DNA of 64,000 nucleotides, taken from contig QRFJ01002518.1 of assembly GCA_006176705.1 (NCBI GenBank), positions 248,001-312,000 of the forward strand, read 5' to 3'. A model generated the notes under the pieces. That model had not been told where the DNA came from and did no database searches. It saw only the letters and a list, made by a program, of their open reading frames with translations. Made by a program: the position numbers and the translations under genes. The stretch is from Cocos nucifera (taxonomy: Eukaryota > Streptophyta > Magnoliopsida > Arecales > Arecaceae). Below are positions 34,401-45,750 of the stretch, in pieces (position 1 is the stretch's first letter; every line of letters starts with the position of its first letter).

Positions 34401-34734
34401 CAATCGAATTTTCACAGGAGCCGAACTCCTTCCAGACTCCTCCAGCTCAATCAGACCTCGAATGCATGCTTCCAACAGACGGCATGGCTGTCATTATCGG
34501 TCTAGCGATACCGTTTTCTCTGTAACAAACTCCAAGCAGCCCATGACTGGACGATATGGCCGCCACTACCAGTCGGATGATACCTCTCCCTCCATAATGA
34601 ACTTCATGCGGTCTACGATCGAATGACATGGCCGCCACTACCAATCTGACGATACCTCTCTCTCCATAGTAAATCTCATGCGGCCCACTATAGGATGATA
34701 TGGTTGTCACCATTAATCCGCTATAAGTTCCGTC

Positions 34735-34742
34735 TATAAAAA
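34735..34742 (+). promoter_or_regulatory. TATA box in nested Tat 5' LTR
   Basis: TATAAAAA, conserved at 45287-45294 in the 3' LTR. It is the likely core promoter of the element. Confidence 0.6.
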
Positions 34743-34980
34743 GGGACCCTCTAGATACAATTTCTCTAAGCTCTCCTCTCTTCCTCTAAAATTCTGCCGA
34801 ACTCTCTCTTGAGTACCCCATTTCTATTGGTCAGAAGAGCTGACTTAATCGTCGGAGGGTCCTACCGGAGCCACCACCATCAACTTCGGATGGGATTTTA
34901 TTTTGTAGGTCACCGACGGCGATCTCGTCCTCCTCCACTCCAGTTTGATCCAACGTCAACCAAATTTTGCACCAATAGAA

Positions 34981-34997
34981 TTGGCGCTAGAAGGAGA
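34981..34997 (+). other. Primer-binding site of the nested Tat element
   Basis: TTGGCGCTAGAAGGAG follows the 5' LTR by 3 bp. TTGGCGC-type sites are typical of Tat/Athila elements. I cannot assign the tRNA with certainty. Confidence 0.7.
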
Positions 34998-35098
34998 GCC
35001 CTCTGTTCTTGAGGTTCTCTTATTCTTAAAGAAGTGCTCAGCGACGATCTCTCTCCTCCCTCTCTAGAGATCTTTCTTCTTTCTCTTTAGAATTTTTT

Positions 35099-36700
35099 TT
35101 GAGAGAAAATACCTCTCAGGAGAGCTTCGACCCGATGATCGATGGTCTCCATAGCTCGATCTCGTCCAGATCCATCTGCTCTTGCTTCAGCCTCGGCAAC
35201 TCAAGTCCACCTGTTGCCACGGTAGATGCGGAGAAGTTCAACCTGCTGATCCAGCAGGTTCATGGCCTCACGGGGGTAATGCAGGCCATGCATCGACAGG
35301 CCTTAGCACCAGTTCGACCAGCACAGGATTCTCCGGAGCCCTATGATCCAGTTTGGAAATGGCCGACTTGGACTACCTGGCCTTTGATCTTCGAAAAGAA
35401 AAAGCAGAGGATGGAGGGCCCCTGCTCGGACCATGACTCGACCAAGGAGAAAGCTTCGCACCCATTCCACCAAAAAATCCTAGAGATCAACGATCGTGAA
35501 GATCTTTTGGATCAAAGGCTCTTAGAAATAAGCCAACGAATCGAAAAGCTCCATCACACTCCCTCCTCACATGGTAATGATATTTGTATCGACCCTCCTA
35601 TTTCATAGAAAATTATGCAGAAATCGATTCCGCCGAACTTCAAGCTCCTGCAGTTTGAGAGTTACGATGGAACCACCGATCCGATCGACTACTTGGAGGC
35701 CTTCTAGATAATAATGTTGCTCCATAATGTGTCAGATGCTATTTTGTATTGGGCTTTCCCGTCCATCCTCAAGAGAGCCATCAGGAACTGGTACTCAGCA
35801 CTTAAGCTGAGTACCATCTTATCATTCGATCAGATGAGCCATCAGTTCGTAGTCCACTTCGTCAGCAGTCGACGTCCGCATCGAGGTTCGAATTTCTGAT
35901 GACCATCAAGCAGAAGAAGAAAAAATTCATCCAGACTTATGTCACCCAGTTTAATGCTGCCGCATTGGAGGTTAGGAATCTAGACCAATCAGTCACCATG
36001 GCCACTCTCAAGGACGGCCTCTAGAAAAATGATTTATCGTCCTTCCTAGAAAAGAAGTATTCCAGGGACTTTGCCGACATGCTAGTTCGAGCTGAAGGTT
36101 ATGCCCGGACTAAAGAGGCCTTCAAGGCTAAGGACGATGAAGCCTTTGGTGAGCGGCGAATCGACGGACCGAGCAGGCCCACCGAGGAAGAAAAGTCAAG
36201 TGAAGCTTGACCGCATTTTCGAACTCCTTCTGAGTGCAAGCGAGTCTGAACTCCCTCCGAGCTCGGAGGTAGGGAAGCTCCGACGGAAGGGCGCATCGAG
36301 GTTCTCCCCAATGAAGATTTCACAACTACGTCTTCCTTAATGCTCCGAAAATCTAAGTGCTGATAAAAATTAGAGAGCAACTGCCGAGGCCGGAGAGGAT
36401 GCATTCTCGCCTTAGCAAGCGCAATCCCAATAAATTCTGCCTTTATCATCATGACCACGGTCACGACACTAAGGAGTATATCCAACTCCATGATGAGATT
36501 AAGGAGCTCATTAGGTGAGACAGACTTGACCGATTTCTACGGAGACGACCTGAAGGATGGGAAGATTGGTCGAGGGTGTTATCGCAATCCGAACCACCAA
36601 GGAATGAGGATTAATAAGAAGATCGGCCGCCTCTCGGCATCATTAACACTATCTCGGAGGGACTTCAGCAAGGAGAAGCTAGCAGATCTGAGGGATCGAT
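35099..36700 (+). pseudogene. Degenerate gag of the nested Tat element
   Basis: The capsid part begins near 35640 (PPNFKLLQFESYDGTTDPID) and continues with RNWYSALKL and QFVVHFVSSRR, as in Tat Gag. The zinc-knuckle region near 36433 reads FCLYHHDHGHDTKEYIQL, in which one cysteine has become Tyr. In-frame stops at 35705 and about 36022, and frame changes, break it. Confidence 0.85.
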
Positions 36701-39700
36701 GAAGAGATTGAGGATTGAGGAACCCATGACCTTTACCGAGGTAGATGCCCAAGGAGTCCAATTCCCGCACAATGATGCGATTGTAATCTCGTTAAACATT
36801 GCCGATTATGATGTACGCCGCATTTTGATGGATAATGAAAGCTCGACCGATATATTGTTTTACGATACTTTCTCAAAAATATTCCTATTCGATGATCGCT
36901 TGGGGCCTATGAACTCTCCGTTGATAGGCTTCACTGACAATGCCGTACTAGTTGAGGGCATAATAACTTTGACTATGACTATAGGGCAATGTCCGAAATT
37001 GGCTAAGGCATAGGTCAATTATTTAGTCGTAAGGATTCCATCCGCCTATAATGCTATTCTCGATCGACTTGGTCTAAATACACTTCGGGCGGTGGTATCA
37101 ATCTATTATTTGAAGATGAAGTTTCCGATAAGTTACGAGATCGAAGAGGTCAGGAGAGATCAGGCTATGGCAAGATACTACTACTCAATCACCCTGCATA
37201 AGGAAGAATGGTCCGACCCTTATCCTGTTGATGGGCTGAATGTCCACGACGATCTCACTGAGGAGCGAGGTGAGCCTATGGAGGACCTTATCTTTGTATC
37301 CTTAAACGACGGGAACGTGGAGCATGCGGTGCAGATCAGCTCTAACTTAGGAGATGAGGTTCGGAAGCAACTCATTACCTTTCTCAGGAGAAATATGGAC
37401 GTCTTCGCCTGGACCCCAGCGGATATGTCGAAAATTGACGCCGATGTCATGAAACATCAAGTGGCCGTTGATCCGAAGCATCGACCGATAAAAAAAAAGA
37501 TGCGCCACCATGCCTCGGAGAGGCAGAAAGTAATAATCGAAGAAGTAGGCAAGCTCCTCAAAGCTGAATTCATCTGAGAGGTTAATTATCCGACTTGGAT
37601 CTCAAACGTGATCCTCGTCAAAAAGGCGAACAATAAGTGGAGGATGTGCATTGACTTTAAAAAGCTAAACATGACCTGTCCAAAAGACAGCTATCCTCTA
37701 TCCAGAATTTATCAACTAATGGATACGACCTCGGGCCATGAGCTTCTCACCTTCATGGATGCCTTCTTCGGTTATAATCAGATACAGATGGCATCTGAGG
37801 ACGAGGAGAAAACTGCTTTCGTCACTAACTGTGGTCTTTATTGTTACAGGGTCATGCCCTTTGAACTCAAAAATGAAGGGACAACATATCAGCACCTGAT
37901 CAATAAGATCTTCAAGAAATAAATCGGTCGTAACATGGAGGTGTACGTGGATGACATGCTCATCAAAAGTCGAGCTTCTACAGACCATCTCGTCGATCTT
38001 GAAGAGACCTTCGATGCGCTCAGAAAGCACAAGATGAAACTGAACCTGACCAAGTGCACCTTTGGTGTGACCTCTGGGAAGTTTCTAGGATTCATGGTAT
38101 TGAGGTGCGGGATTGAAGAAAACTCTAAGAAAATTCGGGCCATTTAGAAGACGACTGCTCCAAAAATAATTAAAGAAATTCAATATTTGACTGAGAAAGT
38201 GGCATCCCTAAATCATTTCATCTCGAGATCGGTCGAACGATGCATGCCCTTCTTTTGAGTTCTCAAGCAACCAAAAAACTTCTGCTAGATGACGGAGTAC
38301 CAACGGATATTCGAGGAGCTTAAAAGCTACCTTGGCTCACCCCCACTGCTGGCAAAGCCCAAACCCAGAAAAAAATTATTCTTATACCTAGTAGTCTCTC
38401 TGGTGGTTCTGGCAGCAGTCCTGATCAAGAAAGAAGCAAAGATGCAGCGATCGGTCTACTACGAAAGTCGGATCATGAGGGATGCGAAGATTAGGTACTC
38501 TAGACTAGAAAAATTGACTTACTTTCTTTTGATTGCTGCCAGAAGACTCCAACCATAGTTTTAGGGGCACACCATAACGGTCCTCACGGACCAACCAATA
38601 AAAGCAGTTCTTCATCGAATGGACACTTTCGAAAGAATTGCAAAATGGATGATCGAGCTCATAAAATTTGATATCAATTATCAACCCCGGCCATCGATCA
38701 AGGCCAAGATATTGACAGATTTTGTGGTAGAATATACTATTTCAGTTGAAGCCGAGCTTGAACAAAACAAGATCGATGCCCTGCTATCATGGTCGAACCT
38801 CTTCGAGGAGAGTTACGATCTTTTCAAAGGTTTTTGGGCTCTGTACGTGGATGGTTCGTCCAATTCTACTGGAGTAGGTGCAGGGTTGGTCTTAGTCAGC
38901 TCCGAGGGAGTCATCGTCGAGTACGCGCTACGCTTCGAATTTTTCATGACTAATAATGAGGCTGAATATGAAGTACTGATCATCGAATTAAAAATAATAA
39001 AAGAATTAAAAATAGATCGATTTTAGATCTACAATGATTTCTAATTAGTGGTCAGCCAAGTTAGTGGCAGCTATGAAGTGCGAGAGGAAAGCATGATGAA
39101 ATACCTTGGAAAAGTGAAGAATTTGACTCCAACCTTCGGCAACTTTGGCATTCGATAGATTCTGAGGGCAAAAAATGTAAGAGCCGATCTTCTCTCTAAG
39201 TTGGCCACTTCAGCCCCAGCCGAACTATCCAAAGAAATATTTTTGGAGACTCTGAAGTGCCCAAGCCTAGAGGAATCTCAGATCATTTTGCAGACGGAGC
39301 TCGAGCCGAACTGGATTGACCCATTGGTCGCCTACCTCAAGAAGAAAGTCTTTCCTTATGACTCGAAAGAAGCTCAGAAGCTCAGAAATCAAGCCTCCTG
39401 GTATATTTTGTACAAGGGCAGGTTGTATAAGAGGTCGTACTCATTACCGCTGCTAAGATGTCTCCAACCTTCATAGGCCGACTTCGTATTGTGGAAAGTG
39501 CACGAAAAAAATTTATGGAAGTCACATAGGAGCCAGGTTCCTATCATAAAAATTACTTCGGTAAGGATACTATTGGCCGACCTTATTTCATGATTCTGTA
39601 GAGTATGTTAAGAAATGTGACCGCTGTTAGAAGAATACAAACGTACAAAGACAGCCAGCCTCCGAGCTTACTCTGCTAAGTGCACCTTGGTCATTTGCAC

Positions 39701-40377
39701 AATGGGGGATGGATATACTTGGTCCTTTTTTTATGGCGTCCGGACAGTGAAAGTTCCTCCTGATCGCGATCGACTATTTCACCAAATGGGTCGAGGCTGA
39801 ACCACTGGCAAAAATTACTGAGGCCAAGGTATAGAACTTCATCTGAAAGTCGGTAGTCTGTCGGTTTGGTCTGCTCTGAACTCTCATAATTGATAATGGG
39901 CAACAGTTCACTAGAATGAGGTTCATCGAGTTTCGTGAAAACCTAAATATCTTCCACCACTTCACATCGGTGGCACACCCACAGACAAATGGAGAAGCCG
40001 AGGTGACCAATCGGACTCTACTATAAGACATCAAGACGAGGCTCGACAGAGCGAAGAAGGTCTAGGTGGATGAACTCTACCACATCCTTTGGGCGTATCG
40101 AACTACATAAAGGTTGTCGATTGGGAAAATACCTTTCATCTTGGCCTTCGAAATGGAGGTAGTCATACCGATTGAGCTTAAACTCCCATCAGCATGGATC
40201 ACGACCTTCAATGAGCAACATAACCTGCAGGACCTCAGAGCCAACCTCGATCTACTGAAAGAAAAAAGAGAGGAAGCGCAGATCCGGATGGTGGCCTACA
40301 GGCAAAGGATGGCCCGATATTATAACTCTAGAGTCAGAAGTAAAACATTCAAAGTAGGGGACTTAGTACTTCGATGA
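36700..40377 (+). pseudogene. Degenerate pol of the nested Tat element (PR-RT-RH-aRH-INT)
   Basis: Protease: MDNESSTDILFYDTF (about 36828), with Asn where Gly is usual. RT: NKWRMCIDFKKLN and FMDAFFGYNQIQMA, with an intact YVDDM at 37944. First RNase H: about 38370-38600. Second, archaeal-type RNase H: LYVDGSSNSTGVGAGLV (about 38840) with NNEAEY. Integrase: LIAIDYFTKWVEAEPLAKI region (about 39757-39830), then AHPQTNGEAEV (about 39974). Stops occur at 37575 (TGA), 37921 (TAA), about 38288, 38556 and more, plus frame changes. Most stops sit where Gln, Arg or Trp is expected. Confidence 0.88.
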
Positions 40378-40635
40378 GCTGCCATCTTCCAACCTCAAAG
40401 TCAGAAAAGGCTTGTCCCAAATTGGAAAGGCTCGTATGAAGTAGTAGAGGTCGTCCGACCTGAGCTTATTGTCTAAAGGAGTTCAGAGGAATAACGCTCG
40501 CACGACCTTGGAACTCAGAAAATCTGAGAATATACTACCAATAATTTTCTCTCAATAAAACACCTCGATTTTAACATTATTATTTCTTGGTACGAAAATT
40601 ATGTGATGACATGAAAGAAGCAATTAGAAGCAGCT

Positions 40636-41300
40636 ATGTTAGGAATAGGAGGAGAACCTCATCCTAACATGAGCAAAGTTGAAGATCTCGTTCATTTTAG
40701 ACGAGATGGAGGGAGAGATCCTGACAACGACCCTTATGTACCCCCATAGTCCGTTAGGGATAGGAGGAGAACCTTTTCCTAATGTGAGCAAGGTCGAAGG
40801 CTTCGTTCATTTTAAACAAGATAGGAGGAGAGGCCCTGACAACGATCCTTATGTGCCCCCATAATTCATTAGAAATAGGAGGAGAACCTCATCCTAATGT
40901 AAGCAAGGTCGAAGGTCTCGTTCATTTTAGATGAGATGGAGGAAGAGGCCCTGACAACGGCCCTTATATGCTTCCACAGCCCGTTAGGAATAGAAAGAGA
41001 AACCTCGTCCTAACGTGAGCAAGATTGAAGGCCTCTCATTCATTTTAGACGAGATGGAGGAAGAGGCTCTGGCCCTTATATGCCCCCATAGCCCGTTAGG
41101 AATAGGAGGAGAACCTCATCCTAACGTGAGCAAGATCGAAGGTCTCATTCATTTTAGACGAGATGAGGGAAGAGGCCCTAACAACGGCCCTTATGTACCT
41201 CCACAGTCTGTTAGAAATAGGAGGAGAACCTTATCTTAACGTGAGCAAAGTCGAAGGTTTCATTCATTCTAGACGAGACGAGAGAAAAGGCCCCGATAAT
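40636..41300 (+). repeat. Six ~110-120-bp tandem repeats after integrase
   Basis: Units start at about 40639, 40747, 40869, 40984, 41095 and 41210, with GTTAGGAATAGGAGGAGAAC, then CATCCTAACGTGAGCAAGGT, then GAAGAGGCCCTGACAACGGC. They lie directly downstream of the integrase end and upstream of the GGAGAT array. They have no clear coding role. Confidence 0.85.
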
Positions 41301-41312
41301 GGTCCCATTATG

Positions 41313-44100
41313 CCCAACAACTATAGGAGATAAGATCTCCCCCGAGCTTCAAAGTTTACGTCGGCAGGAGATAAGATCTCCTTCAACCTCAATCGCTGGA
41401 GATAAGATCTCCTCCGAGCTTTATCTTCAATCTCGACTGTTGGAGATGAGATCTTTTCCGAGCCTCTACGTCAACAGGAGATAAAATTTTCTTCAACCTC
41501 GACTGTTGGAGATAAGATCTCTTTCGAGCTTCAGAGTCTACGTCGATAGGAGATAATAATCTCCTTCAACCTCAGCTGTTGAAGATAATATCTCTTCCAA
41601 GCTCTACCTTCAATCTCGGTTGCTGGAGATAAGATCTCCCCCAAGCTCTACCTTCAATCTCGACTGCTGGAGATAAGATCTCCTTCGAGCTCCAGAGTCT
41701 ATGTCGATAGGAGATAAGAATCTCCTTCAATCTCGACTGCTGAAGATAAGATCTCTTCTGAGCTCCATCTTCAACCTCGACTACTGGAGATAAGATCTCC
41801 TTCGAGCTCTACCTTCAACCTCGACTTCTAGAGATAAGATCTCCTTCGAGCTCCAGAGTCTACGTCGGTAGGAGATAAGATCTCCTTCAACCTCGATCGC
41901 TGAAGATAAGATCTTTTTCTAGCTTTACCTTCAACCTCGGCTGCTAAAGATGAGATCTTCCTCGAGCCTCTACGTCAATAGGAGATAAAATCTTCTTCAA
42001 TCTCGACTGCTGGAGATAAGATCTCCCTCGAGCTCTACCTTCAACCTCGGCTACTGGAGATAAGATCTTCCTCGAGCTCCAGAGTTCTACATCGATAGGA
42101 GATAAGAATCTCCTTCAACCTCGGCTGCTGGAAATAAGATCTTCCCTGAGCTCCATCTTCAACCTCGGCTGCTGGAGATAAGATCTCCCGCGAGCTCCAC
42201 CTTCAACCTCGACTGCTAGAGATAAGATCTCTCCCGAGCTCCAGAGTCTACATTGGTAGGAGATAAGATCTCTTTCAACCTCGATCGCTAGAGATAAGAT
42301 CCCTCCGAGCTTTACCTTCAACCTCGGCTGCTAGAGATGAGATCTCTTCCGAGCCTCTACATCAATAAAAGATAAAATCTTCTTCAACCTTGGCTGCTAG
42401 AAATAAGATCTCCTCTGAGCTCTACCTTTAACCTTGACTATTGAAGATAAGAATCTCTCTTGAGCTCTACCTTCAACCTCGACTGCTGGAGATAAGATCT
42501 CCTCCGAGCTCCAAAATCTATGTCGATAGGAGATAAGAATCTTTTTCAACCTCGACTGCTGGAGATAAGATCCCCCGAGCATCCAAGTCAACCTCCAAGA
42601 TAAGATCTCTTTCGACCTTCAACCTCGACTGCTGGAGATAAGATCTCCTCCAAGCTCCACCTACAACCTCGACTGCCCACCTTCAACCTCGGCTATTGAA
42701 GATAAGATCTCCCCCAGGGCTCCACCTTCAATCTTGACTGCTGGAGATAAGATCTCCTTCGAGCTTTAGAGTCTACATCGACAAGAGATAAGAATCTCCT
42801 TCAATCTCGACTGCTGGAGATAAGATCTCCCCCGAGCTCCACCTTCAACCTCAACGGCTAGCAGATAAGATCTCTTCCCGAGCTCTAGAGTCTACGTCGA
42901 TAGAAGATAAGATCTCCTTCAACCTCGATCGCTGGAGATAAGATCTCCCTGAGTTTTACCTTCAATTTTGGTTGCTGAAGATAAGATCTCTTTTGAGCCT
43001 CTACGTCAATGGAAGATAAAAATCTCCTTCAACCTCGATTGCTGGAGATAAGATCTTCCATGAGCTCCAGAGTCTATGTCGATATGAGATAAGAATCTCC
43101 TTCAACCTCGACTGCTGGAGATAAGATCTCCTCCGAGCTCGACCTTCAACCTCAATCGTTGGAGATAAGAATCTCCCTCGGGCTCTACCTTCAATCTCGA
43201 CTACTAGAGATAAGATCTCCTCTGAGCTCCACCTTCAATTTCGACTGTTGGAGATAAGATCTCCTTCGAGTTTCAGAGTCTACGTCGATAGGAGATAAGA
43301 ATCTCCTTTAACCTCGACTGCTGGAGATAAGATCTCCCCCGAGCTCCACCTTCAACCTCAACTGCTGGAGATAAGATCTTTTTTGAGCTCCACCTTCAAC
43401 CTTGATTACTGGAGATAAGATCTCTTTCGAGCTTCAGAGTCTACGTCGGCAGGAGATAAGATCTCTTTCAACCTCGGTCATTGGAGATTAGATCTCCTCC
43501 GAGCTTTACCTTCAACCTCGACTGCTGGAGATGAGATCTCCCCCAAGCCTTTATGTCAATAGGAGATAAAATCTCCTTCAACCTCGGCTGATGGAGATAA
43601 GATCTTCTCCGAGCTCCAGAGTCTACGTCAATAGAAAATAAAATCTCCTTCAACCTCGACTGTTGGAGATAAGATCTCCCCAGAGCTCCAAAGTCTACGT
43701 CGACAGAAGATAAGAATCTCCTTCAATCTCAGCTGCTGGAGATAAGATCTTTCTCGAGCTCCACCTTCGACCTCAATTGCTAGAGATAAGATCTCCCCCG
43801 AGCTCCAGAGTCTACATCGGTAGGAGATAAGATCTCCTTCAACCTCGATCGCTGGAGATAAGATGTCCCCTAAGCTTCTACATCGGTAGAAGATAAGATC
43901 TCCTTTAACCTCGGCTATTGGAGATAAGATCTCTCCCAAGCTCCACCTTCAACCTCGACTGCTGGAGATAGGATCTCCTCCGAGCTTCTACGTCGATAGG
44001 AGAAAAAATTCTTCTTCAACCTCGATTGGAGATGGGATCTCTCCCGAGTTCCAATTTCAACGTCAACCTTGACTGGGGATAAGATCTCTCTCGAGATTCA
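41313..44100 (+). repeat. 2.8-kb array built on the near-palindrome GGAGATAAGATCTCC
   Basis: Several dozen units of roughly 35-45 bp, each with GGAGATAAGATCTCC (6-bp arms GGAGAT/ATCTCC, 3-base centre). Spacers alternate between types such as GAGCTCCACCTTCAACCTCG and GAGTCTACGTCGATA. Arms are conserved better than spacers, although individual units are damaged. It ends about 95 bp before the 3' LTR. Confidence 0.9.
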
Positions 44101-44195
44101 ACCTGAGCTGGCATAGAGCCCTGAAGAGGACTTTGACAGTCGCCCTTTTTTGTACTTCCTTCTTTTGAGTTTCAAACTTGAGAGTGGGGGACTAT

Positions 44196-45526
44196 TATTA
44201 GGAATAAATTCTGCTCCCACCGAAGTCTAGCCTGGTGCCTAGTCTAATGCAACTGGTGATCATGGAAGAGCTTCAACCGAGAATTTTCTCTCCAGTAGCC
44301 GAACTCATTCGATGGCCGAACTCCTCCAACGATCGAATCCAACTGAACTCCTCTAGCGGCCGACCTCCAACCAAACTTCTTCGACCGACCGAACTTCTCA
44401 GCGATGGAGTCCCAGTTGAACTCCTTTCGAATCGCTTCTATAGCCGGGTTCCTCCAGGAGTCAGACTCCTTTCGGATCGCTTCTACAGTCGAACTCCTCT
44501 AGGAGCTAAACTCCTTTCAGATCGCTCCTACAGTTGGGTTCCTCCAAGAGCCGACCTCTTTTCGGATCACTCCTACAGTCGGACTCCTCCAAGTGTCATA
44601 CTCCTTCAGGATCGCTCCTACAATCGAATTCCTCCAGAAGCTGGACTTCTTTTGGATCGCTCCTACAGTCGGTCTCCTCCAGGAGCCAAACTTCTTTCGG
44701 ATCACTCCTGTAGCCGGATTCCTCCAGGAGCCGACCTCCTTTCGGATCGCTCCTACAGTCGGACTCCTCCTTTCGGATCGCTCCTGCAGTCGAACTCCTC
44801 CTTTCGGATCGCTCCTGCAGTCAGACTCCTCCAGGAGTCAACCTCCTTTTGGATCGCTCCTGTAGTCGGACTCCTCTAGGAGCCGACCTCCTTTCGGATT
44901 GCTTCTATAGTCAGATTCCTCCAAGAGCCAGACTCCTTTTAGAATTCTCTCTCAATCAAATTTCCATAGGAACTAAACTCCTTTCAGACTCCTCTAGCTC
45001 AGTCGAACTCCAAATGCATGCTTTCATCAGACGACATGGCTGTCATTATCGATCTGACGATGCCACTCTCTTCGTAATAAATTTCATGCAGCCCACGATC
45101 GGACGACATGGCCGCCACTATCAGTCTAGCGATACCTCTCTCTCCATAGCGAATCTCGTACGGTCCACGATCGAACGACATGGTTGTCACTACCAATCTG
45201 GTGATACCTCTCTCTTCATAGCAAATCCCATGCAGCCCATTACCGAATGATATGGCTATCACCATCAATCCGCTACAGACTCTATCTATAAAAATGGATC
45301 CTTTAGATACGATTTCTCTAAGCTCTCCTCTCTTCCTCTAAAATGCCAAACTCTCTCATGAGTACTCCATTTCTATTGGCCAGAAGAGCTGACTTAATTA
45401 TCGGAGGGTCCTGTCGGAGCCACCATCACCGACTCTGGATGGGACTTTATTTTGTAGGTCACCGATGGCGACCTCATCCTCCTCCACTCCAGCTCGATTC
45501 GGCATCAATCAGATTATGCACCAACA
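44196..45526 (+). repeat. 3' LTR of the nested Tat element
   Basis: 1331 bp. It begins TATTAGGA after the purine run GAGAGTGGGGG and ends CCAACA. It is 183 bp longer than the 5' LTR, mostly through about four extra 45-bp repeats (array about 44405-44945). Confidence 0.9.
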
Positions 45527-45531
45527 CTTTT

Positions 45532-45696
45532 AAAACAATCTCTATTACTTTGCTCTTCATTTTTCTTATTCGACCAGTTCACTCTACTAACTTAAGTATC
45601 GAAGGGTCCCCACCGAAGCCAACTCCAGTCAATGTGGATTTGCTCTTACAGATTTTTCGACATTCGATCGCAAGCGCAACTATATTGACCGCAACA
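45532..45696 (+). repeat. 5' LTR of the outer element, second part
   Basis: Matches the end of the outer 3' LTR (about 49312-49476), including CTTAAGTATCGAAGGGTCCC and the terminal TTGACCGCAACA. It was separated from 32824-33829 by the nested insertion. Confidence 0.88.
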
Positions 45697-45750
45697 GATT
45701 GGCACACCAGATATGAGGAAAGAATAGCGAATCGATAATTAATCTTACAA

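Larger units (their letters stand above)
33830..34977 (+). repeat. 5' LTR of the nested Tat element
   Basis: 1148 bp. It begins TATTAGGG and ends ACCAATA, with a TATA box at 34735-34742. About 8 copies of a 45-bp repeat (34040-34400) code, in several open frames, for 15-residue periods (DRSYSRTPPRADLLS type). These open frames are repeat artefacts. Confidence 0.9.
33830..45526 (+). mobile_element. Nested full-length Tat-lineage Ty3/gypsy retrotransposon
   Basis: An 11.7-kb element inserted into the 5' LTR of the outer element, flanked by CTTTT on both sides (33825-33829 and 45527-45531). LTRs are 33830-34977 and 44196-45526. PBS TTGGCGCTAGAAGG (34981) is of the type seen in Tat elements. The order is gag, protease, RT, RNase H, a second archaeal-type RNase H and integrase. 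The second RNase H marks the Tat lineage (family knowledge). A 3.4-kb tandem-repeat tail separates integrase from the 3' LTR. Stops throughout; not functional. Confidence 0.92.

Noticed and set aside
34117..34626. Long open frames (also 33998-34372 minus, 44235-44879, 44593-44865) with 15-residue repeats
   Set aside because: They are read-through of the 45-bp LTR repeats, open in several frames and on both strands. This is not a repeat protein.
41313..44100. Regularly spaced short palindromic repeats resembling a CRISPR array
   Set aside because: The spacers repeat among themselves, unit length varies, the array is inside a plant retrotransposon and no cas gene is near. It is a retroelement satellite.
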